Below, piece by piece: positions 19,541-31,456 of a stretch of 31,456 nucleotides of DNA. Under the pieces are notes generated by a model. The model did no database searches, had not been told where the DNA came from, and was given only the letters and a program-made list of their open reading frames with translations. How positions within the stretch are numbered: position 1 is the stretch's first letter; each line of letters begins with the position of its first letter. Source of the DNA: Basidiobolus ranarum (Eukaryota; Basidiobolomycota; Basidiobolomycetes; Basidiobolales); contig JASJQH010000089.1 of the NCBI GenBank assembly GCA_040143965.1, positions 1-31,456 on the forward strand, given 5' to 3'. The position numbers and the translations under genes are program-made.

Positions 19541-21431
19541 TTAAAGGTCTCTACGAGCACGCCCACGCAACATCTCCGTGATCGATTGAGTTCTTAGGGG
19601 TCTATTAAATGGTAGATTTCTACGCCTTTGTCTTCGCTCATGTATCTCTTCCTCCACATTGATTTCCACAAACTTTCGCTTCTGTGATTTATCCTTCCAA
19701 GTTCTACCACAAGATTATCAGTAAACGTGGGGTCTCTCCACCATAACTAACATACGCTACTTACTGTTGCCGATTTGTGCGCTCTTCAACTTCTGGTGGT
19801 GAGAGTAAACGGATTGCCAAGGCTGAAACTATGTTGTCCATAGTAGTGGATGGTATGGGTGAGCTACAAGATCAATGAAGTTAGAACAAATTGGAAGCAT
19901 GCAATCTTAGCAGTCCACTTACTCTTTAAATTGAACCCGACACGAAGGGCATTGTGGAGTCTTCAGGAAATGAGTTAGAATAGAAAGCATTCATAAACAG
20001 ACAAGATGGATACATACCTCATTCGCCGATATCCACTCCGATATACACTCCCCACAAAATATATGTCCACATCTAAGATAACAAACATATTAGAACAGTT
20101 GCGTACAGAAGCAGCATGGCGAGATAAGCTTACGGGTTCAAAAAATGAGCAGATACAAGGTATTCCCAACAAATAGCACACGTGATCTCTGACTCCAACT
20201 CTTTGAAACACAGCTTATCTTCTTTGCTTGGGATGTTCTGAACATCAGCATCCTCTTGTATTTCAAGAGTGGGTGTTTCTTTCAATGCAACGGGCGTTGG
20301 AGGACTAATGATTTCTTTAGCTTTTCCTTCCTTCTTTTCTGATACCAATTCAGCCTGATCTTCGGTCAAGAGAGTCCCCTGTTTTGAAAGGAGTGGTTGC
20401 GATTCCAAGGGTGTAGGAATTTTCAAATCGAACTTGTACTCTTGGGAAAAGTATCCCTCCGAAATTTCTGAACTTAAATCAATAAACCTCTCTTCTGGTG
20501 GATTCTCATGACGAGAAGATTCTACTTTTGGTTCTAAATTTTGATCGGTCATCAGTTGCGGACTTTTAAGCTGTGAAATAGGGTGGTGATTAGCGGGAAC
20601 GTTGAGGCTGGCTTGGTCTTTACTATTATTTGAGTCGAACAGATTAGAGGATATTGGTTTACTTAGTAGCGTACGTTTTTGTTGAGAAGATGAATTATTT
20701 CCATTAAGTTGATGTTTGACCCGACTATCTTGTTGTACAGTTGATATAGCGAAATTATTTTTGGATGTACCAGAATGAAATGGGTCTTCCGAAGGTTCCG
20801 ACTTTCTAATATTTGAGGTGCTTGATTCGGTTCTATGAATGAAAAGTTCTGGTTTCTTTAATTTCTTTGTAAAAACCAAGTCAGGCTGTTGATCTTCAGT
20901 TATATTGGCCATATTGTATAAACCGTTCCAAAATTTGTTTTGTGAGGGGCTTTCTACTGGTTTACAAATAGGTGAAGAGGAGGGGATTTCCACCAAATGA
21001 TTCGTTGGGTTGTTTCGTCTGGAGTTTTTCGGAGTGGATAGGTCAAAAAGTTGTGAGGTACCTTGTTCTTTTCTAGTAATGCTGCAATGATAGTAGAAAG
21101 GTGTATCTGGTATGCTTACTTTCTGACCAGGTTTTAAACCACCACCACCACCAAAGGCAACAATGTCATTATCTTGAAGTTTGTTTCGCTGGTTTGGAAT
21201 GATCTTGACGTGGTTTATCAGAGTACCATTGGTGCTACCAAAGTCAATTATATAGTAAGTACCGTTATCGAAGTGAATCTCTGCATGATGTCTTGAAATG
21301 ATGTTCGATTGAAAGACATAGTGTTTCGTTTTATCTCTTCCAAAACTTAAAAAGTCATTCTCCATCAGAATAACCTTTGGAGTTTTTGAGTGAACAGTTG
21401 TTTGGTTTGGTAACAGATTGAGCGTCAACAT
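19541..21431 (-). CDS. FHA-RING E3 ubiquitin ligase (RNF8/CHFR/Dma-like)
   Basis: Probable phosphothreonine-directed ubiquitin ligase acting in the DNA-damage or mitotic checkpoint. Five exons: 21431-20134, 20072-20018, 19960-19923, 19863-19765 and 19703-19541, with four introns of 57-61 nt. The joined frame is 550 aa. The FHA domain at about 18-115 has GR, SRHHAE and GSTNGTLIN, the residues that grip phosphothreonine. A long polar, disordered middle follows. The C3HC4 RING has C418-A-I-C421, C434-G-H436, C439, C442, C455-P-S-C458, with an intron after the second Cys pair. After the RING comes STTMDNIVSAL...PPEVEERTNRQQ, like the VLDN...SSEVKERR helix of RNF8. The last about 55 residues are strongly basic (EIHERRQRRRN, RGRARRDL), which may bind nucleic acid or act as a nuclear signal. 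The exact orthologue (RNF8, CHFR or Dma) is not settled. Confidence 0.9.
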
Positions 21432-22140
21432 TGAGTACGCACACTACGTTTAAGGGTAAAATCACCTTCCGAGTAGCGTTTAGTAAAGTCAAAGCTTTCA
21501 CTCTCCGTAGAAAGAAAAGAGAAAATATAGACTATTCTTTGAGTAAGGATACTCACTAAAAGAGGTTAGCTTTCTCTATATACACAAATTGAACAGTTGA
21601 ATAAAAACCAGACTTTTAATTGAAAACCGAACTGTCTAAATTATCTCAAAAAGATACCTCCTCGAGAATCAATGGTAAACAACATCATCATACAATCAAT
21701 TGCTAAATTTGGCATTATGTGTAGCTTCACAATAAAAATATATTTCATGAGTCGAGAGTAATCACAATCAATCCCACAAGTACCTAAATTTAATGTATAG
21801 GATACCTTTATAAGCCGGTAAAGCCATTACATGTCGTGTTGATACGAGTCGAGAGAAAGTTAGCAATCCCCTCGATAAGGACGGAAGTGGCACAACAGTG
21901 CCTTTAATAACACGTGTGTTAAGACAATAGCTATTCCTCTATGAGGATGGCATCTTAGCAGTTTTTTTTGACTCCACTGTCACATCATGAAATTTTGTTT
22001 ACACTTTATAATACGTATACATATATATAGTACTCTAGCCATAACGGTTTATAAGTATTAGGCAAAGATTGGTTTATTATTGGTATTTACAAGGAAAAAT
22101 ATACGTATTAGTAGGGTATAAGACAAATAAAACCATCCTC
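21432..22140. other. intergenic stretch between FHA-RING and F-box genes
   Basis: Upstream region of the FHA-RING gene and 3' flank of the F-box gene. No gene, clear TATA box or repeat found beyond short AT runs. Confidence 0.5.
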
Positions 22141-23178
22141 TCATTGGAATATGGATTTTATGTGATTCTCTTGTCGGAATATTGAGGTATTTGTTGGAGT
22201 CTCAGCAAGTAATTTGGTGTTTACTTTTGAGGGAGATTTCACTAGACTTTCTTTGGTAGTTTCATTCAAACGAATCAGAAGATCTGTGAACGAATGATCA
22301 ACCCAAGAGGGGATGGGACTATCATGCTCCGAGTTCCAAGTACTATATACACATCCAAAGCTATGGTGTAAAGGATCTGTCACGTCCAAGTAAACTTTGT
22401 ATCCAGTATTCTGACTAGAGTACACGCAGAGGAAACGCCGAGCACGACCTTCCGTAAGCAAGACGCTAGGTTGATAAAGTTTCATCGTTTCAATGGTTTT
22501 TTTGGTCTTGACGTGGTCTAATTCATCTAGTTCCGTGATTTGTACTCCCTCGCATTTTGCCTCTCGGGAAAAGGAGAGAAAGTGGTGAAGTTTGTGTGAG
22601 TGATTCAATAAGAAATGTACATAGTCCATGGGCAAAGAGATATCTAAGCGGTGTTCCAGTCGGATTACATCTTCCATGGTGGGAGGACTGAAAATCTTCA
22701 TCATTCCATTGGGGTGCTTCATAAAGCAAGAAGGGCGTGTAGTATGTGGATCATTCTCTCTAATACAGCGACGGAACTGACACTCCTCGACAATTCCTTC
22801 GATAGCTCTCCGTTGCCTATCTCTAATTTGGCTAAGCAAGAAAAATAGATTATTTACTGCGTACACTTTGGCGAGCACAGGAGCAGGCTCCAAACGATGT
22901 ATGGTGTCAGTATGCTTGTAAATGGCAGAAGCAGGGACGCCAAGTTGTAGAGATGGCTTCTGAGTAGCGCGCGCTAACATGATTGGATCATTAGAGTCGC
23001 ATTCGGCAACTATCAAGGAAGTAAGAAGGTTCTCTCTTTCTTGGATCACTAGGCGAACAAAGTATGAAAAAGCAGAGTTAACATGGACCAGTGAAGCCAA
23101 CGTTGAATTGTCTACAAAGCCCAACGTATGAACTAGAATTTCGCTTGGTAGCAATAGCAAGGAACTGGGAGGGAGCAT
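22141..23178 (-). CDS. F-box protein with SUKH (SMI1/KNR4) domain, FBXO3-like
   Basis: Probable substrate receptor of an SCF ubiquitin ligase. The protein has 345 aa in one exon. The F-box is N-terminal, about 5-45: LLPSEILVHTLGFVDNSTLA then SLVHVNSAF, which would bind Skp1. A helical linker follows (DRQRRAIEGIVEECQFRRC). From about residue 165 a SUKH domain is seen: PPTMEDVIRLEHRLDISLPM DY followed by HFLLNHSHK, later VYLDVTDPLHHSFGCVY and SWVDHSFTDLLIRL. Animal FBXO3 has the same F-box then SUKH order followed by an ApaG domain. Here only about 45 polar residues follow, so ApaG is absent. The SUKH domain occurs in fungal Knr4/Smi1, a cell-wall and calcineurin regulator, and in bacterial immunity proteins. 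The substrate is unknown. Confidence 0.88.
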   Translation of the reverse strand: MLPPSSLLLLPSEILVHTLGFVDNSTLASLVHVNSAFSYFVRLVIQERENLLTSLIVAECDSNDPIMLARATQKPSLQLGVPASAIYKHTDTIHRLEPAPVLAKVYAVNNLFFLLSQIRDRQRRAIEGIVEECQFRRCIRENDPHTTRPSCFMKHPNGMMKIFSPPTMEDVIRLEHRLDISLPMDYVHFLLNHSHKLHHFLSFSREAKCEGVQITELDELDHVKTKKTIETMKLYQPSVLLTEGRARRFLCVYSSQNTGYKVYLDVTDPLHHSFGCVYSTWNSEHDSPIPSWVDHSFTDLLIRLNETTKESLVKSPSKVNTKLLAETPTNTSIFRQENHIKSIFQ

Positions 23179-24453
23179 CGTTGATTTGGAAATATGGTGG
23201 AATAATAATGAAAGATGGCCATCAGCTCGGTTATAAAGGATTCTAGATTAACCGCCACCAAGTCATCTAAAATGAGCCAACGAATACAATTATTAATAAC
23301 TCATGTTAAATATAGGTGACCATGACAAATTAGATAATTTTCGTTGACACTTTTCTTCCTATTTTGGATGTTCTGTTCGAAGTGGGTTTCCATAGAATCA
23401 ACAGTCTAACTGACAATTGAGAATCCTAATTTGGGAATTTCTTTCAGTCTCAGATGGGACACGCTCCTTTCACACACAGATGAGACCATGGCACTCAAAT
23501 AGAAATAAGCAGATATAATCTCATTAGCTCTGTACCTCAACCATCCGGAATTTAATTCAAGTAGCATACATACACCTGTGTGTCATTGTGTGTATTAATG
23601 ATTTACCTGCATTGCGTGTATTAGTTTTTAGCTGTGCTTATTGTTAGTACTTACCGATCTTAGTGACGGGATTGTTGGATTTAAGATTAGGACTAGGCCT
23701 GTCCTCGTATGGGCTTTGGAGGTTAGGTTTATCCTGGGATGGCTTTGATTGATGATTGATCTACTCTTTCTTCTTAGGGTTAGGGTTAGAATTCACTGAT
23801 TTTCTAGTAACCAAATCTCTGACAAATACCGTGTCACAACCGATGACTAAATTGGCATACACGTTTTAAGCGAAAGGAAGTGAAGGGAAGAATTCCCAAT
23901 AGAAACAGCGGTCTCAGGATCACTCCTCGCTCCAGTCACAACATGTAACCTGGAAATTGCTCTAATTGATTGGATGCTTTGACATGTTATCTCACGCTCT
24001 ATGTTGGCTATTTTCCTAAGCCATCTTGTTATTACGTGACTAGAGTTCCCCTGAGCGTAATTGTTGACATCTTCATTATCATGACATACTGACATTCACT
24101 CACATATGATCAAGAATGTGTCAAGGGCAAACGGGGTTAGGTGAAAGTGTAGATTATTGCCGAAACAATCATACGTCAATCTATGGGTCTATGGGATTAA
24201 GATCTCGGCAACTAGACTGGATTTCACATTAATCAACTGAATGTTACTATTCTCGTATAATTGTTCCTTTTCCATCTCCACTTGGTGAAGGTGTCTTTTA
24301 CAAGTGAATTATTCATTGTTAAACCATTTTGCTTTTGATAGAACACTCTTGAATGCGTTTATGAAAAATTAGTTAAAATAGCTTTTTGTGGAATTTGAAA
24401 GGAAATGGGGATGGGGTGGAGTGGAAGCGGGGGTGCTGATGACTTGAGCCTGC
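23179..24453. other. intergenic stretch with a short telomere-like repeat
   Basis: Upstream of the F-box gene and 3' flank of the Vps1 gene. TTAGGGTTAGGGTTAG lies at 23774-23789. A minus-strand open frame (24095-23847) begins with ATG but matches nothing I know and lacks supporting context. Confidence 0.5.
23774..23789 (+). repeat. interstitial TTAGGG repeat (2.7 copies)
   Basis: TTAGGGTTAGGGTTAG. TTAGGG is the common fungal telomere unit, and proteins of the Tbf1/TRF type bind short arrays in promoters. With fewer than three copies, about 600 nt upstream of the F-box start, it may be a binding site or chance. It is not a telomere. Confidence 0.7.
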
Positions 24454-27778
<3,325 letters not shown>

Positions 27779-28458
27779 ATGAAAGTTATTCAAGTTGACA
27801 AATACTAAGAAATGTCAAAGATCAGTTTATTTTACTGAATGCAAGGGTATGTTGTGAATATTATACCTACAAGTAACGTTCGAAAAAACTAAGAATTCAG
27901 GAACCAGTTGATATTAGAAGCCAGTAAGGAAGAACTGTAACCATCCGTCATCCTTAACTATGATTGGCTAAAAAGTATCGATTTAGCATGAAGATAAATA
28001 GAGCGACTTTGCTAACAATATAATCTAAATAGCAAATGGCTTGAATTAAATGCGAATTTAGGATATTTTAGAGCATAATGATGGAATTTCCCCAATAGGT
28101 AACAAGCAAAAGGTAGCATGAATATTGTTTGTAGTTAAATAAAGTGTATGATAGCATTGATGGAGTGTTTTTGAGAGGTGTCGAATGAGCCTCGGATTGG
28201 CAACATCTGCACATGAACCATATATACACCAATATGCCACTTGTAGATGAACGCTACTGACATATTTTTACAAATAAATTGTGCATCAATAAATTCTTAC
28301 TTTAGTGAATAGCTTACAAGCGAGAGAAGGAGATAGTTTTATCATAATTAATATCTATACAACAGTCACATATTGCAAGGTGTCTAAGTATCGCAAACGT
28401 TCTCATCTAAATACTGCTTTTTATACAGGGATGGATATATATATAGGATGCTCCCTAA
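27779..28458. other. intergenic, promoter side of VPS1
   Basis: About 680 nt between the VPS1 start and the stop of the C2H2 gene. AT-rich, no gene recognised. A leader intron cannot be excluded. Confidence 0.5.
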
Positions 28459-29316
28459 CTAGCATGGTTTAGTTTTGGCCCCATCTGTTTGGCGTTTGTC
28501 AGGCTTGCCTATACATTTTCGAGTGTGTCTTTTCACTGCATCCGATCGGCTAAATCCGCGTCCACAGGTAGAACAAGGAAACCCTTTGGCCGTTAAGTGG
28601 GTCAGCATATGCCGTTGTAGGTCATGAATTTTATCAAAGTATTTGTCGCATTCATCACAATGATACGGCCTTTCTGGGTCATGTATTCGAAGATGAGTAC
28701 GCAGTGAGTGAACTGTTGTAAACAGTTTTTTACACTCGCCATACGGACATCTCAATGACGGAATAGTTTTGTTGTCACATGCAAGAGTTATGTCATTTGA
28801 AGACAGTATATGAGAGCTAGCAAGTAAAGAAGCATCTCGGGATGTGTTGTGGAGAGTATTTGATTCAATGTTAGTAATCGATTCCAAACTATGGCCCATG
28901 TCAGTTGATATCAAATGCCTAGGACCTAATGGAAGCACCCCTTGATCGTCAGCTGAATCGTTGGAAGATGCTTTTCCGGAGTCATCAATTAAGTAGTTGA
29001 GAAATACTTGCAGATTTATAAGATCAAGGTCTGGCCAATCGAGAGGATTTACTATACCCTTGCTCGGTGGCAAATGGGCGTGACTGCTAGAAACTGAAGA
29101 GTCAGGAATAGCTTGAGAAGAAGAAATCAAATCTGAAGCTTGACTCGAAGATGGAAATAAGAACAGAGGAGTCATTTTGGGGTTTGAGCTGGTTGATGAC
29201 TTATCATCACTTGTGGAAGATAGTTTCAACCAAAGCTCATAGTTAAAGGAGTCAGGTTTTGTATCGTAAGGTATATGGGGTGGATACGTAGTGAATTGAA
29301 GACAGTCAGAATACAT
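28459..29316 (-). CDS. three-finger C2H2 transcription factor, possibly Crz1-like
   Basis: Probable nuclear DNA-binding regulator of 285 aa in one exon. The N-terminal about 185 residues are Ser-, Asp- and Pro-rich and low in order, as in activation regions. Three adjacent zinc fingers end the protein: C190/C195/H208/H212 (C-x4-C spacing, CPYGECKKLF), C220/C223/H236/H240 (CDECDKYFDKIHDLQRH) and C248/C251/H264/C268 (CSTCGRGFSRSDAVKRH). The third is a C2HC finger. The linker DPERPYH fits the TGEKP-type consensus loosely. HDLQRH in finger 2 and CGRGFSRSDAVKRH in finger 3 resemble the QHDRKRH and CGRRFARADALGRH fingers of calcineurin-responsive Crz1/CrzA. No PxIxIT docking motif was found, so the Crz1 link is only a suggestion. 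TATATATA lies 32-41 nt upstream of the ATG. Confidence 0.88.
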   Translation of the reverse strand: MYSDCLQFTTYPPHIPYDTKPDSFNYELWLKLSSTSDDKSSTSSNPKMTPLFLFPSSSQASDLISSSQAIPDSSVSSSHAHLPPSKGIVNPLDWPDLDLINLQVFLNYLIDDSGKASSNDSADDQGVLPLGPRHLISTDMGHSLESITNIESNTLHNTSRDASLLASSHILSSNDITLACDNKTIPSLRCPYGECKKLFTTVHSLRTHLRIHDPERPYHCDECDKYFDKIHDLQRHMLTHLTAKGFPCSTCGRGFSRSDAVKRHTRKCIGKPDKRQTDGAKTKPC

Positions 29317-29347
29317 GGTAGTAAAGTTTAGAGATTTGACGTGTAAG

Positions 29348-29357
29348 TATATATATA
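29348..29357 (-). promoter_or_regulatory. TATA-like element of the C2H2 gene
   Basis: TATATATATA, 32-41 nt upstream of the start codon. It is AT-repeat in nature, so support is modest. Confidence 0.35.
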
Positions 29358-31235
29358 AATATCATTCACAATCATGCCATGCCATGTATTATTTATTATG
29401 ATTTATTCCTCACTCAATGTGCGAGTCAGGGTCAGGGAAGGTTCGATTCTCCGCATTCTATTCTCCGCATTCTATTCTCCGCATGAATGAAAGTGCCAAA
29501 GATTGATAATCTCTAAGTGATGGTCAGCTTTTTACCTGTTTATTTATGTTTATTCCAGCAACTTATTCATATACAACAGTCCTAAAAGTGGTAAGATGCC
29601 GCTGTTCTAGATCTTTGATAATCTCTCTTTAGGTACTACCAATTGCGAAACTGAGAAACAGTTGATTCAAATAATACGTAACATTTATGACGTTAGTTTC
29701 GTGTATCCAGTTTCATAAAATTAATATCCAATGCAGATCAGCAATTCAATCTCGATTACAGTCTAACATATCTTAACCGCAAGATCAGAGTTGAGAGATA
29801 TTATCTGACTAGGGAAGTAAAATGAATAGACATAGTTCCTATATAGTCAGCTTAGAAGGGTTAAGCATTAAGAAAGAATCCAACTCCTACCTTTAGGGTT
29901 ATCAATTCATGTTGCCACTCCAAGTGTCATGTTTTGAGCATTGAATAATTATTATGGAACTTAGAGTCTGGAAGTACTCAATGCCTGCATGGCTTAACGA
30001 GTGATATGCAACTACTATGGTGAGTCTATTTTTTCATGAAGATTCAGAGTTAGCACAGGAATCAAGATTGCCAAGCGAATGCCGAGATACATTTGATTGG
30101 TGTAGGATGAGATATTCTGTGGTCGTCATTCGCATAGGGTGAGGTTGTCATTCTTTACTGTTGATGTTACTGATAATTCTAGTTCTCTTCTTAATTTGAC
30201 CATCCAATTGGTAGAAGTTGGGTGTGAGAAAGCAATGGTTAAGCAATGGTTTACAGCCAAGAAATGGAAGATACCAGAAAATGTAGGATATCACTCAGAC
30301 AATAATCCCTAAAAGGTATGATTTCAAGACTCATTAGTACTTATATTGTATTAAGCCTGTAAGATTACTATTCGAAATACCTGTTTGATTTAGCCAACTG
30401 TCAAATCAAACTTTCAGCGCTATTATTATCATAGCGACAAAGCCGAGCCGAAGGTCGTAGACTACCCCGAGCATTCGGCAATTGGGCACACAGAGTGCAT
30501 GTTACACTTGATGAACAATCTTTCCCTAGTTACTTTCCTAGTTACTTTCCAGGAACCTTAGTTGTTATAGAGCTAGACACACTACTGCAAGCTTGTGGAA
30601 CGACCAGGATATGTCGACCGATGAATAATCAGTTGTAGGAGTCTTAGTTTGGTAGGAAGCTATGGTATATAGTTAGTTCAGCTAAGAGAGAGAAAAATCA
30701 ATTGCCGAATTCAAATTAGTAGTCACGTATCCTATCACATATTCGTTTCGCCAGGATATAAGCCTGCTATTACAGAGGTATTTTCAGAGATGTTCTGCTT
30801 CAGGATTAATTAGATTCAATCCGGAGCACAATTACATATATAGGATAAACGCAAACAAGCTAGGCGTGCTAGGTGTATTCCAATCGCATACGCTACAACC
30901 CGACGACAAAAGATATGTAACGCTAGTCACGATAAGCATGTAAGAAGTAAAAAGTAGGAACCATAAAGCGAACAAGAAATAGATATATAAGAAGAAAGCG
31001 AGACAGGAAAAAGTGTGACCAAGTCCTCACCTTACATCACGGTAAAAAAATATATACTAACAAAGGTTAATTTGCACACTTTGGGAAATGATGTGTAATT
31101 AGTAGTTTAATTAAATCCTGTGTCGCAACGTTACAACCAGAAGGCTGTTCGCGATCACTATATTAGATGTGAATCTTTATTAACTGAGGCGGCGGAGTTC
31201 CCCAAAAAGTATATTGCCTGGGATAATGACAGATG
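29358..31235. other. long intergenic region upstream of the chitinase
   Basis: About 1.9 kb between divergent genes. Two plus-strand frames without start codons look faintly protein-like. One (30106-30312) includes KQWFTAKKWKIPENVG. The other (30394-30561) begins right after TTTGATTTAG, an acceptor-like site, and includes YYYHSDKAEPKVVDYPEHS. I can tie neither to a family. They may be relics or chance. Nothing else stands out. Confidence 0.4.
29446..29484 (+). repeat. 14-bp tandem repeat, 2.8 copies
   Basis: ATTCTCCGCATTCT repeated head to tail at 29446-29459 and 29460-29473, then a partial copy to 29484. It lies about 130 nt upstream of the C2H2 start. It carries CCG triplets at regular spacing and may be a cluster of binding sites or simple slippage. 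Confidence 0.9.
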
Positions 31236-31243
31236 TATAAATA
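31236..31243 (+). promoter_or_regulatory. TATA box of the chitinase gene
   Basis: TATAAATA, about 46-53 nt upstream of the ATG at 31289, in a normal position for a strongly regulated fungal gene. Confidence 0.6.
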
Positions 31244-31288
31244 GTACAAAGTTCTTCTAACCAAAATCAAACTCGAAGAAATCAAACA

Positions 31289-31456
31289 ATGAAAGTTAGT
31301 TTCTTGGTAATCTCAACCATCTCCGCCACTTTGTTGTTCGCTCCTTTGAGCAGCTTGGCAGCAGATGACAAGGTGGTTGTTGGCTACTATGTCCCTTGGG
31401 GTAAGGTTGAGCCCGAACAGTTGAGTCTTGATAAAGTCACCCACATCAACTATGGT
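31289..31456 (+). CDS. GH18 chitinase, N-terminal part (runs off the window)
   Basis: Secreted glycoside hydrolase family 18 enzyme, expected to cut chitin beta-1,4 bonds. Only 56 codons are in the window. The signal peptide is clear: MKVSFLVIS, a hydrophobic core, then SSLAA with likely cleavage near residues 24-25. The mature start reads DDKVVVGYYVPWGK, the first beta strand of the GH18 barrel, and KVTHINYG is the second strand motif. The catalytic DxxDxDxE motif lies beyond the window. The gene may serve wall remodelling or nutrition. It is the only intact-looking gene on the plus strand and diverges from the C2H2 gene. Confidence 0.9.
   Translation, partial: MKVSFLVISTISATLLFAPLSSLAADDKVVVGYYVPWGKVEPEQLSLDKVTHINYG

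Noticed and set aside
23774-23789. Chromosome end or subtelomere
   Set aside because: There are fewer than three TTAGGG copies, flanked on both sides by ordinary genes.
29436-29456. GGTTCGATTC, a tRNA B-box match
   Set aside because: The flanks do not pair as a T-arm, no A-box lies upstream, and the word overlaps a 14-bp tandem repeat.

Overview
The window looks like nuclear DNA of an AT-rich, intron-bearing fungus. Evidence: a Vps1-type dynamin, a Yck-type casein kinase 1, a PTR2-type peptide transporter, a C2H2 factor, a GH18 chitinase start, and many short GT-AG introns (mostly 57-118 nt). The mix (ABCB full transporter, RNF8/CHFR-like FHA-RING protein, FBXO3-like F-box/SUKH protein, CsbD-like remnant) fits an early-diverging fungus (Zoopagomycota or Mucoromycota) better than a yeast, but I cannot fix the lineage by eye. 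I saw no rRNA, no convincing tRNA, no CRISPR array and no recognisable transposon or virus-derived element.

Layout: 1-1400 holds a decayed plus-strand copy of a Pkc1-type protein kinase C. 1610-5483 (minus) is a full ABCB multidrug transporter with one intron. 5484-8939 is sparse and holds a CsbD-like remnant and one exon-like stretch. 8940-10139 (minus) encodes an unusual protein of about 12.5 tandem 29-31-residue units rich in Arg, Tyr, Asn, Gln and acidic residues. 10848-11192 holds the Ser/Thr-rich tail of a probable surface or secreted protein, broken by one in-frame stop. 12101-13678 (minus) is a proton-coupled oligopeptide transporter. 13752-16642 is a long gene-poor stretch with a homopurine tract. 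16643-18342 (minus) is casein kinase 1 in 8 exons. 19541-21431 (minus) is an FHA-RING ubiquitin ligase in 5 exons. 22141-23178 (minus) is an F-box/SUKH protein. 24454-27778 (minus) is dynamin Vps1 in 18 exons. 28459-29316 (minus) is a three-finger C2H2 factor. A plus-strand GH18 chitinase starts at 31289 and runs off the end.

All eight intact complete genes lie on the minus strand, each with its own intergenic space, so they are separate transcription units. Reading across exon junctions gave complete frames of 1268 aa (ABC), 392 aa (CK1), 550 aa (FHA-RING) and 702 aa (Vps1). Functional links are loose: Vps1 and a Yck-type CK1 both act in membrane and endosomal traffic in yeast; the ABC and POT proteins are membrane transporters; the FHA-RING and F-box proteins belong to the ubiquitin system. 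The least explained element is the tandem-repeat protein. The second theme is at least three broken or eroded host genes sitting between intact ones.
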